A DNA stretch of 64,000 nt, from NCBI GenBank assembly GCA_902509905.1, contig CABWZI010000006.1, positions 40,303-104,302 on the forward strand. Direction: 5' to 3'. Shown one piece after another: positions 17,621 through 25,206 of this stretch. The translations under genes were made by a program, and so were the position numbers. Origin of the DNA: an uncultured Gammaproteobacteria bacterium (GTDB taxonomy: Bacteria > Pseudomonadota > Gammaproteobacteria > PS1 > Pseudothioglobaceae). Under the pieces are notes generated by a model. The model was not told where the DNA came from, ran no database searches, and was given only the letters and a program-made list of their open reading frames with translations. Within the stretch, counting starts at the first letter, position 1. Each line of letters begins with the position of its first letter.

Positions 17621-18309
17621 TGTTAAGTGAAACAGATATTTCAGCGATTAGTGTTACCATTAAATTGGCTTTACTCAGTACAGCCATATTAATTGCTATT
17701 GGAACCCCGCTAGCCTGGTGGTTATCGCAAACAAAGTTTAAATTTAAAGTTGTATTTGAAGCTATTATTGCATTGCCTCTGATACTACCTCCAACTGTAT
17801 TAGGCTTTTATTTACTAATGACATTAGGCTCCAATAGTCCATTAGCTGGATTTTTAGAATATTTTGGAGGGGGTTCAATTGCCTTTACTTTCAGTGGTCT
17901 GGTTGTTGGATCTGTAATTTACTCACTGCCTTTCGTTGTTCAGCCACTTCAAAATTCTTTCAGCGCAGTTAGAATTGAATCTTTGGAAGTGGCAGCGACT
18001 TTAGGAGCATCAAATATCGATCGATTTTTTACAGTTGCTGTTCCATTAGCACGCTCTGGTTTTATAACAGCCGCAGTTCTTGGATTTGCCCATACAGTAG
18101 GTGAGTTTGGAGTTGTGCTCATGATTGGAGGAAATATTCCAGGTGAGACAAGCGTTCTATCTATAGCCATTTATGATCATGTTGAGGCAATGGAGTATTC
18201 TCAAGCCCATTTATTAGCCGGTGGTTTACTGGTAGCTTCTTTTGTAATGCTAATTTTTGTGTATCTCTTTAATCGTCATTTTTCACTAGTGAGGAGCAGG
18301 GACTGGTGA
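17620..18309 (+). CDS. modB: Molybdate ABC transporter permease
   Basis: The 229-residue permease has five to six membrane spans and the conserved ModB segments: ALPLILPPTVLGFYLL near residue 47 and the ATPase-docking loop RIESLEVAATLGASNIDRFF near 118. Its ATG lies in TGATG overlapping the modA stop. The GTG of modC overlaps its own last codons by 4 bp. Confidence 0.93.
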   Translation: MLSETDISAISVTIKLALLSTAILIAIGTPLAWWLSQTKFKFKVVFEAIIALPLILPPTVLGFYLLMTLGSNSPLAGFLEYFGGGSIAFTFSGLVVGSVIYSLPFVVQPLQNSFSAVRIESLEVAATLGASNIDRFFTVAVPLARSGFITAAVLGFAHTVGEFGVVLMIGGNIPGETSVLSIAIYDHVEAMEYSQAHLLAGGLLVASFVMLIFVYLFNRHFSLVRSRDW

Positions 18310-19367
18310 TTGAATGCCAGTTAAAAATCAATTTAGAAGGCTTCACATTAGATGCCAAATTCAGTGTACCTGATCAGGGCATAACCGTTATTTTTGGACC
18401 CTCTGGCTCAGGTAAGACAACATTATTAAGAGCTATTGCAGGTCTTGAAAAGGGCGATTCAGGCTTTCTTAAAGTTGGCGATTCAATTTGGCAAACAGAT
18501 GATAATTTTGTTCCAACACATAAACGTCAGATCGGCTATGTATTTCAGGATGCTGGCTTATTTGATCATCTTGATGTAAGTGGCAACCTTAATTACGTAA
18601 AAAAAAGAAAAACTGGGCTCAAAAAAGTTTTTATTGATTCAATATACACTTTACTAGATATTGAATCATTACTAAATAGGCGAATAGGTCAGCTATCAGG
18701 GGGTGAAAAGCAGCGGGTTGCAATTGCAAGAGCGTTATTGACTAATCCCAAAATTTTACTCTTGGATGAGCCTCTATCAGCTCTTGACCTTAAGCGTAAA
18801 AATGAAATTCTTCCCTACCTTGATAGTCTTCATAATCAACTAGAGATTCCTATTCTTTATGTAACTCACTCACAAGACGAGACCTCAAGACTAGCAGACC
18901 ACATTATGCTTATTGAAGATGGAAAAATTATTGGGAATGGACCAATTAATGAGATGTTGACTAGTTTTGAAATGCCCTTGTCTCACAGCGGTGATGCAAT
19001 ATCAATTTTTGAGGCCAGGGTGATTAGTCGTGATACTGATTTTAATTTGATGCATCTTGAATTTAATGGTGGACAATTTATTGTTCCGGATAATGCGTTG
19101 CCAATAGACAGTCTTGTCAGAATAAGAGTTGCAGCACGTGATGTTAGTATTACAAAAAAGAAGCAGTCTGATACAAGTATTCTAAATATTTTTCCAGCAG
19201 TTGTTGAAGAGATAGTTCCTGAAGGGAATGCTCAAGTCATCGTTCGACTGACATTAAACGGGGTTGTATTGCTTGCATGCTTGACTAGAAAGTCTTCAGC
19301 TTCTCTAAAACTAGACAAAGGATCCAGCGTATTTGTTCAGGTTAAAAGCGTTGCGATTCTTAACTAG
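18306..19367 (+). CDS. modC: Molybdate ABC transporter ATPase
   Basis: This 353-residue ATPase starts at GTG 18306, overlapping the modB stop. It has Walker A GPSGSGKTT near 32-40, LSGGEKQR near 135, Walker B ILLLDEP and the switch His in YVTHSQ. Residues beyond about 290 form the ModC-type TOBE/MopI oxyanion domain. Its 3' end overlaps the end of the convergent MFS gene by 8 bp. Confidence 0.92.
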   Translation: MIECQLKINLEGFTLDAKFSVPDQGITVIFGPSGSGKTTLLRAIAGLEKGDSGFLKVGDSIWQTDDNFVPTHKRQIGYVFQDAGLFDHLDVSGNLNYVKKRKTGLKKVFIDSIYTLLDIESLLNRRIGQLSGGEKQRVAIARALLTNPKILLLDEPLSALDLKRKNEILPYLDSLHNQLEIPILYVTHSQDETSRLADHIMLIEDGKIIGNGPINEMLTSFEMPLSHSGDAISIFEARVISRDTDFNLMHLEFNGGQFIVPDNALPIDSLVRIRVAARDVSITKKKQSDTSILNIFPAVVEEIVPEGNAQVIVRLTLNGVVLLACLTRKSSASLKLDKGSSVFVQVKSVAILN

Positions 19368-20580
19368 TCTGAAGATTGGCTCTGAGTCTTTGGATAGGCC
19401 TTTCATCTATAAAGACATGAATAAGCGCAGTAATAGCTGCAATTATTGCAGCCCACCACCAGACCTGATTATATGAACCAGTTGTGTCAAAAAGGTAGCC
19501 CCCAAGCCAAACTCCTGTAAACGAGCCAATTTGATGATTTAGGAAAACGATTCCGTAGAGAGTTCCCATAAATCTCAAACCAAACATCTGGGCGACCAAT
19601 CCAGAAGTTGGCGGAACTGTAGCAAGCCATAGAAGGCCAGTAGCAAAAGAGAACGCATAGATTGTCAGTGTAGAAATTGGAATAACAAGAAACAAGACAA
19701 TCACAACAGACCTTGCTGCATAGATATAAGTCAAAATCCATTTCTTTGAATAGATTCCAGATAGATGACCAGAGATGAGTGAGCCAATAATATTACAAAG
19801 ACCAATAATCGATAAGCTAATTGCTGCAACAGAGCTATCAAACCCCTTATCTGCAAGGTAAGACGGCATATGAACTGTAATAAAGGCTAGCTGAAACCCG
19901 CACACAAAAAATCCAGCAATGAGAAGCCAATAATGAATGTGTCCAGACGCCTCACTCAGAGCTTCTCTTAGGTTTTGTTGAGGTTCATTATCAACAGTAA
20001 TATTAGTTTTCACATCACCCTTGAATACGGGCGAAAAAAGAATCATAGACAATGCTCCGATCGCCATCAAGATCAGTGCAACTTGCCACCCATAGGCAAC
20101 TAGAAACTCTCTTGCAACAGGAATAAAAACGAACTGACCAGCTGAGCCTGCAGCTGTTCCTACTCCAAGTGCTAGAGCTCTTTTTTCAGGAGCAACCATC
20201 CTTGCCATTGCTGGCAGAACAACGCCTAGGCCTGTTCCAGAGATACCCATTCCAATAAGAATTCCTGCTCCTAAGTGGAGGCCAATAAAGCTGTCAGCGG
20301 TCGCTGTAATATAAAGGCCTAGAGAGTAGAAAATCGAGCCCACTATAATCACTCTAGAGGTGCCAAACTTATCTGCTATTGCACCTGCTATGGGTTGAGA
20401 TAAGCCCCACAATAGATTTTGAAGTGCTAGAGAGAATGCAAAAACCTCGCGTCCGTATCCGAATGTTTCTGATACAGGCTTTAAGAAAAGACCAAGTGAA
20501 GATCTAAAGCCAAAGTTAATAGCCAAAAGAACACTCGCCAATAAAATTGCTAAACTAATTATTTTTTTATGATGAGCCAT
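19360..20580 (-). CDS. Major facilitator superfamily transporter
   Basis: A 12-span MFS carrier of about 406 residues. The MFS motif A is seen in GAIADKFGTSR after span 2, and the second half repeats the pattern with GHLSGIYSKK. A TTG start 36 bp upstream is possible, but the ATG at 20580 leads straight into MAHHKKII and span 1, so it is preferred. The sequence groups loosely with the oxalate/formate antiporter and monocarboxylate-type carriers (inference); cargo is unknown. It stands alone between modC and the glutamine amidotransferase, facing modC. Confidence 0.85.
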   Translation of the reverse strand: MAHHKKIISLAILLASVLLAINFGFRSSLGLFLKPVSETFGYGREVFAFSLALQNLLWGLSQPIAGAIADKFGTSRVIIVGSIFYSLGLYITATADSFIGLHLGAGILIGMGISGTGLGVVLPAMARMVAPEKRALALGVGTAAGSAGQFVFIPVAREFLVAYGWQVALILMAIGALSMILFSPVFKGDVKTNITVDNEPQQNLREALSEASGHIHYWLLIAGFFVCGFQLAFITVHMPSYLADKGFDSSVAAISLSIIGLCNIIGSLISGHLSGIYSKKWILTYIYAARSVVIVLFLVIPISTLTIYAFSFATGLLWLATVPPTSGLVAQMFGLRFMGTLYGIVFLNHQIGSFTGVWLGGYLFDTTGSYNQVWWWAAIIAAITALIHVFIDERPIQRLRANLQTS

Positions 20581-20689
20581 TTGTTTAACAAGAATAGTTT
20601 CCGACAGTATAACCAATATAATTTGACGAACCTACTTATTAATATTAAGATGAGAGTTAGTTCTTTTCATTAATCCAAGAGAGGTTTTT

Positions 20690-21403
20690 ATGCGAGTATT
20701 GGTTTTTCAGCATGTTGATTGTGAGCACCCTGGATCACTGAGACAATTTTTAGCTGAGGACGGCATTGATTGGGATCCTGTTTATTTACATCGCGGTGAT
20801 AAAATTCCACATTTTGATGATTATGATGCACTTTGGGTAATGGGCGGCCCAATGGATGTATGGGATATTGAGGAAAATCCTTGGCTAATTGATGAAAAAG
20901 CTGCAATTCGGCACTGGGTTAAAGACTTAGGAAAACCTTATCTTGGTCTTTGTTTGGGGCATCAGTTGCTTGCAGATGCATTAGGCGGAACCTGTGGACC
21001 CCAAAAAATTCCAGAAATTGGCGTGCTTGAGATTGAGTTAACTGAAGAAGGAAAAAAAGATCCGCTATTTAAAGGAACAGCAGAGAAACAACAATGCCTC
21101 CAATGGCACTCTGTCAGGGTTGCTCAGGCGCCTGAGGGAGCAATTATTTTGGCGAATTCAGATGTATGTTCAATACAAGCAATGCGAATTGGAAAGAATG
21201 CTTGGTCTATGCAGTATCATGTAGAAATAGAGTCGGATACTGTTGACAATTGGGGAGCCATTCCAGAATATGCAGAAGCGTTGAGAAATACATTGGGTCA
21301 GGGCGCCTTATCAGAACTCAAGCAAAAAACTGATCAAAATATGAGTCAATGTTTAAGTTGCGCTAAGCAAATTTATGACAACTTTATGGGACAAATAGTT
21401 TAG
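20690..21403 (+). CDS. Class I glutamine amidotransferase (GMP-synthase-like)
   Basis: The 237-residue protein has the class I GATase triad: nucleophile Cys88 in YLGLCLGHQ, His in MQYHVEIESD near 177 and Glu two positions later. The WVMGGPMDVWDIEENPWL segment at 49-66 belongs to the stand-alone GATase1 group annotated as GMP synthase domain proteins, not true GuaA. These hydrolyse glutamine or gamma-glutamyl compounds. It lies 216 bp upstream of the corrinoid cluster on the same strand, with a likely promoter between them, so any link to methylamine chemistry is only speculation. Confidence 0.82.
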   Translation: MRVLVFQHVDCEHPGSLRQFLAEDGIDWDPVYLHRGDKIPHFDDYDALWVMGGPMDVWDIEENPWLIDEKAAIRHWVKDLGKPYLGLCLGHQLLADALGGTCGPQKIPEIGVLEIELTEEGKKDPLFKGTAEKQQCLQWHSVRVAQAPEGAIILANSDVCSIQAMRIGKNAWSMQYHVEIESDTVDNWGAIPEYAEALRNTLGQGALSELKQKTDQNMSQCLSCAKQIYDNFMGQIV

Positions 21404-21619
21404 TTTATTTCAACTTTTTTTGTCGTTTTTTTTCATTTGATTTTGGACATGTCAATATTCACAATTAACATTGATTTAAAAGGCTTTAACAGTCAATTTT
21501 TTTTCCTCAAAAGAAAAAAGATTAAAATGTAAATTTAATGATTGACACCGAATTTAATTCAAGGTATCTTTCCGTTTTTTTAAAGTTAAATTTATTCCTA
21601 ACATTTCGAGGGTTGGCTA
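21404..21619 (+). promoter_or_regulatory. Promoter region of the corrinoid/C1 cluster
   Basis: A TTGACA at 21542-21547 followed 17 bases later by TATCTT at 21565-21570 is a reasonable sigma-70 promoter (6/6 and 4/6 matches). It would start transcription about 45 bases before the corrinoid-protein gene. The rest of the gap is AT-rich with no clear terminator for the preceding gene. Confidence 0.5.
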
Positions 21620-22324
21620 ATGAGTGAAGAAGACGATTTTGACCTGAATGATCTTGATGATAAAGAGCTCGTGGAGCAAATTCAAGATGACCTCTATGAT
21701 GGACTTGATGCTGAAGTAACTGAGGGGACTGAAATACTACTTGCAAGAGGTTGGGATGCCAATGATGTTCTGGGTGAAGCTCTTGTTGGCGGTATGAAGA
21801 TTGTAGGAATAGATTTTAGAGATGGCATTCTTTTTGTTCCAGAAGTCTTAAAGTGTGCTGGTGCAATGAAGGGTGGAATGAAAATTTTAAGACCTATCCT
21901 TGCAGAATCAGCTGAAGATACATCATTGGGTAAGTTTGTCATTGGAACTGTTAAAGGTGACATTCATGACATCGGTAAAAACCTTGTTGGAATGATGTGT
22001 GAGGGAGCAGGATTTGAGGTAATCGACCTTGGCATTAACAACCCTGTTGAAAACTACTTAGAGGCAGTTGACACTCATGAACCAGTTATTCTTGGAATGT
22101 CCGCATTACTCACCACAACAATGCCCTATATGGGAGTTGTTGTAGAAGAGATGGAAAAAAGAGGAATGCGTAAAGACGTTCATATAATGTGTGGTGGTGC
22201 TCCCTTGAATCAAGAATTTGCTGATTCAATAGGCGTTCCTGCCTATGGTCGTGATGCTGCAAGAAGTGCTGAGATGGCCGAAGAGCATGTTCGCAGTCTT
22301 GGTAAAAAGCGTGCTCACAGATAA
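21620..22324 (+). CDS. Corrinoid (B12)-binding methyl-carrier protein, MttC type
   Basis: The 234-residue protein has the methionine-synthase-like cap domain (about 25-100) and a Rossmann B12-binding domain. The cobalt-ligating His lies in VKGDIHDIGKNLVG near residue 117 (DxHxxG motif), with GMSALLTTTMPYM near 157 and GGAPLNQEFAD near 195 for the nucleotide tail. It should shuttle a methyl group from an MttB-family methyltransferase to tetrahydrofolate. The N-terminus is notably acidic (EEDDFDLNDLDDKE). It leads the cluster and overlaps the DUF1638 gene. Confidence 0.93.
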   Translation: MSEEDDFDLNDLDDKELVEQIQDDLYDGLDAEVTEGTEILLARGWDANDVLGEALVGGMKIVGIDFRDGILFVPEVLKCAGAMKGGMKILRPILAESAEDTSLGKFVIGTVKGDIHDIGKNLVGMMCEGAGFEVIDLGINNPVENYLEAVDTHEPVILGMSALLTTTMPYMGVVVEEMEKRGMRKDVHIMCGGAPLNQEFADSIGVPAYGRDAARSAEMAEEHVRSLGKKRAHR

Positions 22325-22946
22325 GGCAGCCGTTGATGAAAATAAAAAGAGATTAGTATTAGGTTGTGGTGCGCTTGTTTATGATCTTTTGAGATTGTTA
22401 AAGCAAAATCCTTCAATTTCAGATAAAGTAAACATTCAATGTTTGCCTGCCAGTTGGCATAACTCCCCCCAATTAATTGCACCAGGTGTGGAGGATTATT
22501 TATCTAAGAATGCTCATCTTTATAAGGACGTTTACATAGCCTATGCTGATTGTGGAACTGGCGGTGCACTTGACAAAGTTTTAAAGAAGTATGATGCGAA
22601 ACGTATAGATGGAGCTCACTGTTATGAATTTTTTGCAGGCACTGAGACTTTTGAAAAACTTTCTGAAGAAGAGATTGGAACTTTTTATTTGACAGATTAC
22701 TTGGTAAAAAATTTCAATAGAATAATGATTAAAGGGCTTGGTCTTGATAAACATCCTGAGCTTTTTGACGTTTACTTTGAACATTATAAAAAGCTTGTTT
22801 ATTTGGCTCAAACAGAAAATGAAGAGTGGAAAAGAGATGCAGAGAAATACGCAAAGGATTTTGGTTTTGATTATGAATACAGACTTGTAGGAACAGGCAG
22901 TCTTGATTCTGTTTTTGAAGAAATAGACATTGAGCCATTAAGTTAA
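22311..22946 (+). CDS. DUF1638 domain protein in the corrinoid cluster
   Basis: About 211 residues matching the DUF1638 family, with RLVLGCGALVYDLL near the start, IQCLPASWHN, YADCGTGGALDKVL and the aromatic GAHCYEFFAG segment. Conserved Cys and His residues (CGAL, DCGTGG, HCYEF) suggest metal or cofactor binding, but no activity is established to my knowledge. Genes of this family are often found beside mttB-type corrinoid genes. The start is uncertain: GTG at 22311 is chosen, overlapping the corrinoid gene by 14 bp; ATG at 22287 is the alternative. A longer reading from 22245 is unlikely because it is entirely within the upstream gene. Confidence 0.85.
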   Translation: MLTDKAAVDENKKRLVLGCGALVYDLLRLLKQNPSISDKVNIQCLPASWHNSPQLIAPGVEDYLSKNAHLYKDVYIAYADCGTGGALDKVLKKYDAKRIDGAHCYEFFAGTETFEKLSEEEIGTFYLTDYLVKNFNRIMIKGLGLDKHPELFDVYFEHYKKLVYLAQTENEEWKRDAEKYAKDFGFDYEYRLVGTGSLDSVFEEIDIEPLS

Positions 22947-22974
22947 GTCATGTGTAATTTAGGATGAAAGAATT

Positions 22975-23877
22975 ATGTCAATTTTAAGTGCATTCACCTC
23001 AAAAGAGGAAAACATAGAGGTGAGCAACTCTCTAAAAGTTTTTTTGAATAACTTTTCGATAGAGGTTATGCCCCGTACAGCATCAAAAATCGAGAGTTTC
23101 AACGAAATACTGCCTGAGGATACTAGAATTTATATCGCCCATATTGAGGGTGTGCCTATCGACGAAATGGTTGAAACTGCGAAAAGAATTAGTAACGAAG
23201 GTTTTAATGTAATGCCTCATTTTCCAGCTCGCATCATCAAAGATAAGAGTATGCTCGATGACTGGATAAATAGATATCAGGGTGAGGCAGGAATTGAACA
23301 AGCGCTGCTTCTAGCTGGAGGAGTCAGTAAGCCCCATGGGGATTATGAAAACTCAATGCAGCTTGTTGAAACAGAATTATTTGAAAAATATAATTTTAAA
23401 CACTTGCATTTTGCTGGACATCCAGAGGGTAATAAAGATATTGACTCCGATGGTTCAAATAAGAATGTTGATGCGGCTTTAAGTTGGAAACAGAAATTTA
23501 AAGAACGGACTGATATAGCTTTGGCTTTAACTACACAATTCTGTTTTGAGGCAGGGCCGGTTATCGAGTGGGCAAATTCATTGACCTCGAAAGGAATAGA
23601 TATACCAATTCATATTGGGGTTGCTGGACCTGCTAAGTTACAAACTTTGATTAAATTTTCCATTGCCTGCGGGGTTGGCCCTTCACTCAAGGTTTTGCAA
23701 AAAAGAGCAAAAGATGTTAAGAAATTACTCCTACCTTTTGAGCCAAACGATTTTTTAGAAACTCTAGCTGAGCATAAAAAAGCAAACCCAAGTTTTAATA
23801 TTACAAATGTTCACTTTTTCCCTTTAGGGGGTATTAATGTTAATGCTTCATGGATAAAGAGCGCAACAAATAACTAA
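22975..23877 (+). CDS. MetF-like methylenetetrahydrofolate reductase
   Basis: A 300-residue TIM-barrel protein of the MTHFR superfamily: SIEVMPRTASKIESF near residue 24, YIAHIEGVPIDEMVETAKRI near 66, LLLAGGVSKPHGDY near 110 and FKHLHFAGHPEGN near 142 parallel MetF strands, and TQFCFEAGPVIEWANSL near 198 resembles the flavin/folate region. It is divergent from E. coli MetF and can be mis-annotated as 'virulence factor'. In this cluster it would oxidise methyl-THF from the corrinoid pathway to methylene-THF, the reverse of biosynthetic use. The electron acceptor is not evident. Confidence 0.8.
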   Translation: MSILSAFTSKEENIEVSNSLKVFLNNFSIEVMPRTASKIESFNEILPEDTRIYIAHIEGVPIDEMVETAKRISNEGFNVMPHFPARIIKDKSMLDDWINRYQGEAGIEQALLLAGGVSKPHGDYENSMQLVETELFEKYNFKHLHFAGHPEGNKDIDSDGSNKNVDAALSWKQKFKERTDIALALTTQFCFEAGPVIEWANSLTSKGIDIPIHIGVAGPAKLQTLIKFSIACGVGPSLKVLQKRAKDVKKLLLPFEPNDFLETLAEHKKANPSFNITNVHFFPLGGINVNASWIKSATNN

Positions 23878-23893
23878 TTAAGGAGTATGTAAA

Positions 23894-24790
23894 TTGGCAA
23901 CAACGACACTATCATCGGCTTCAAAAGAGGTCACTATAGGCTTTGGTCATCCATTTGTAATGATTGGAGAGAGGATTAATCCTACAGGAAGAAAAATTCT
24001 AGCTGCAGAAATGAAGGGTGGAGACTACTCAAGGGTAGTTGCTGATGCAATAGCCCAAGTTGAAGCCGGTGCTCAAATGCTGGATGTTAATGCAGGCATT
24101 CCATTGGCTGATGAACCTGCGATTTTAGCTGAGTCTATTAGGCGTGTTCAGGCCGTCGTAGATGTTCCTATTTCAATTGACTCATCAATTATTGAGGCGC
24201 TTGAGTCTGGTTTAGCCGCCTATCAAGGGAGAGCTCTTGTTAACTCAACTACTGGTGAAACTGAGGTTCTCGAACGCGTTCTTCCGCTTGTTAAGAAATA
24301 TGATGCTGCGGTTGTTGCCATTTCTAATGATGAGACCGGTATTAGTGAAGACCCAAATGAAAGGTTCAAGGTTGCTAAAAAAATTGTTGAGCATGCTGCA
24401 GACTACGGCATCAAGCCTCAAGATGTGGTCGTTGATCCCCTGGTCATGCCAATTGGAGCAATCTCTCAGGCTGGGAATCAAGTATTTGAATTAGTAAGGA
24501 AACTGAGAAGCGAGTTAAAGGTAAATACTACCTGTGGAGCCTCAAATGTAAGTTTTGGATTGCCTCAAAGGAATGGAATAAATAATGCTTTCCTGCCTAT
24601 GCTAATTGCAGCAGGAATGACTTCCGCAATTGTAAACCCTCTGCACCCAGAGCTTGTTCAGGCAATACGAGCAGGTGATGTATTAACTGGAGTTGATGAG
24701 GGATGTACGACTTGGATATCCTCCTATAAAGAACCTGCTAAAGAGGGTGATAACCCTAGAGGTGAAAGGAGAAGAAGGAGACGTGCCTAA
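23894..24790 (+). CDS. Methyl-tetrahydrofolate:corrinoid methyltransferase (pterin-binding)
   Basis: The 298-residue protein is a pterin-binding TIM barrel like MetH domain 2, MtvA and CFeSP methyltransferases: MIGERINPTGRKIL near residue 22, MLDVNAGIP near 60, ISIDSSIIEALE near 95 and NSTTGE near 118. It should transfer the methyl group between the corrinoid protein and THF. The start is TTG 23894, supported by AGGAG at 23881-23885; the ATG just before it hits a stop at once. The C-terminus is a striking basic tail, GERRRRRRA, absent from typical family members. Confidence 0.9.
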   Translation: MATTTLSSASKEVTIGFGHPFVMIGERINPTGRKILAAEMKGGDYSRVVADAIAQVEAGAQMLDVNAGIPLADEPAILAESIRRVQAVVDVPISIDSSIIEALESGLAAYQGRALVNSTTGETEVLERVLPLVKKYDAAVVAISNDETGISEDPNERFKVAKKIVEHAADYGIKPQDVVVDPLVMPIGAISQAGNQVFELVRKLRSELKVNTTCGASNVSFGLPQRNGINNAFLPMLIAAGMTSAIVNPLHPELVQAIRAGDVLTGVDEGCTTWISSYKEPAKEGDNPRGERRRRRRA

Positions 24791-24793
24791 AAT

Positions 24794-25198
24794 ATGTCGA
24801 GTGTTGAGTACAAAGGTTCCTGTGTATGTGGTCAGACTTCATATGTAGCGTATGATTTAAATGATATCTCATATTGTCATTGCGAACAGTGTCGAAAAAT
24901 GACTGGACACTTTATGGCTGCATCTCAAGTCAGCAGGGATAACATTAAAATCAAGGGTAAGATAAAGTGGTTTTATACCCATAAAGGCTCAAGACACGGC
25001 TTTTGTGATAATTGTGGAGCAAATATGTTTTGGCAAAATGATGACAAGCCTACTATAAGCGTTACCGCAGGCAGTCTCGAGGATTCTAGAGATTTAAAAA
25101 CTTGGCACCATATTTTTATTGAAGAAAAAGGGTGTTATTACAATATCAATTCTAATGGTCCTCAATTTAAAGGCTATGGTGATAGCAATATTGATTGA
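24794..25198 (+). CDS. GFA-fold (glutathione-dependent formaldehyde-activating-like) zinc protein
   Basis: This 134-residue protein has the GFA/CENP-V zinc-binding pattern: CVCGQ near residue 10, CHCEQCRKMTG near 29 and CDNCGANMFW near 74. Family proteins bind two zinc ions; a few act on S-hydroxymethylglutathione and most are uncharacterised. Its place between the pterin methyltransferase (3 bp gap) and the corrinoid activator suggests a role with formaldehyde or a related C1 intermediate, which is inference. Confidence 0.85.
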   Translation: MSSVEYKGSCVCGQTSYVAYDLNDISYCHCEQCRKMTGHFMAASQVSRDNIKIKGKIKWFYTHKGSRHGFCDNCGANMFWQNDDKPTISVTAGSLEDSRDLKTWHHIFIEEKGCYYNINSNGPQFKGYGDSNID

Positions 25199-25206
25199 TA
25201 ATAGAG

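Noticed and set aside
22245..22310. Longer N-terminus for the DUF1638 protein
   Set aside because: It is entirely inside the corrinoid-protein gene, and family members start near RLVLGCGALV.
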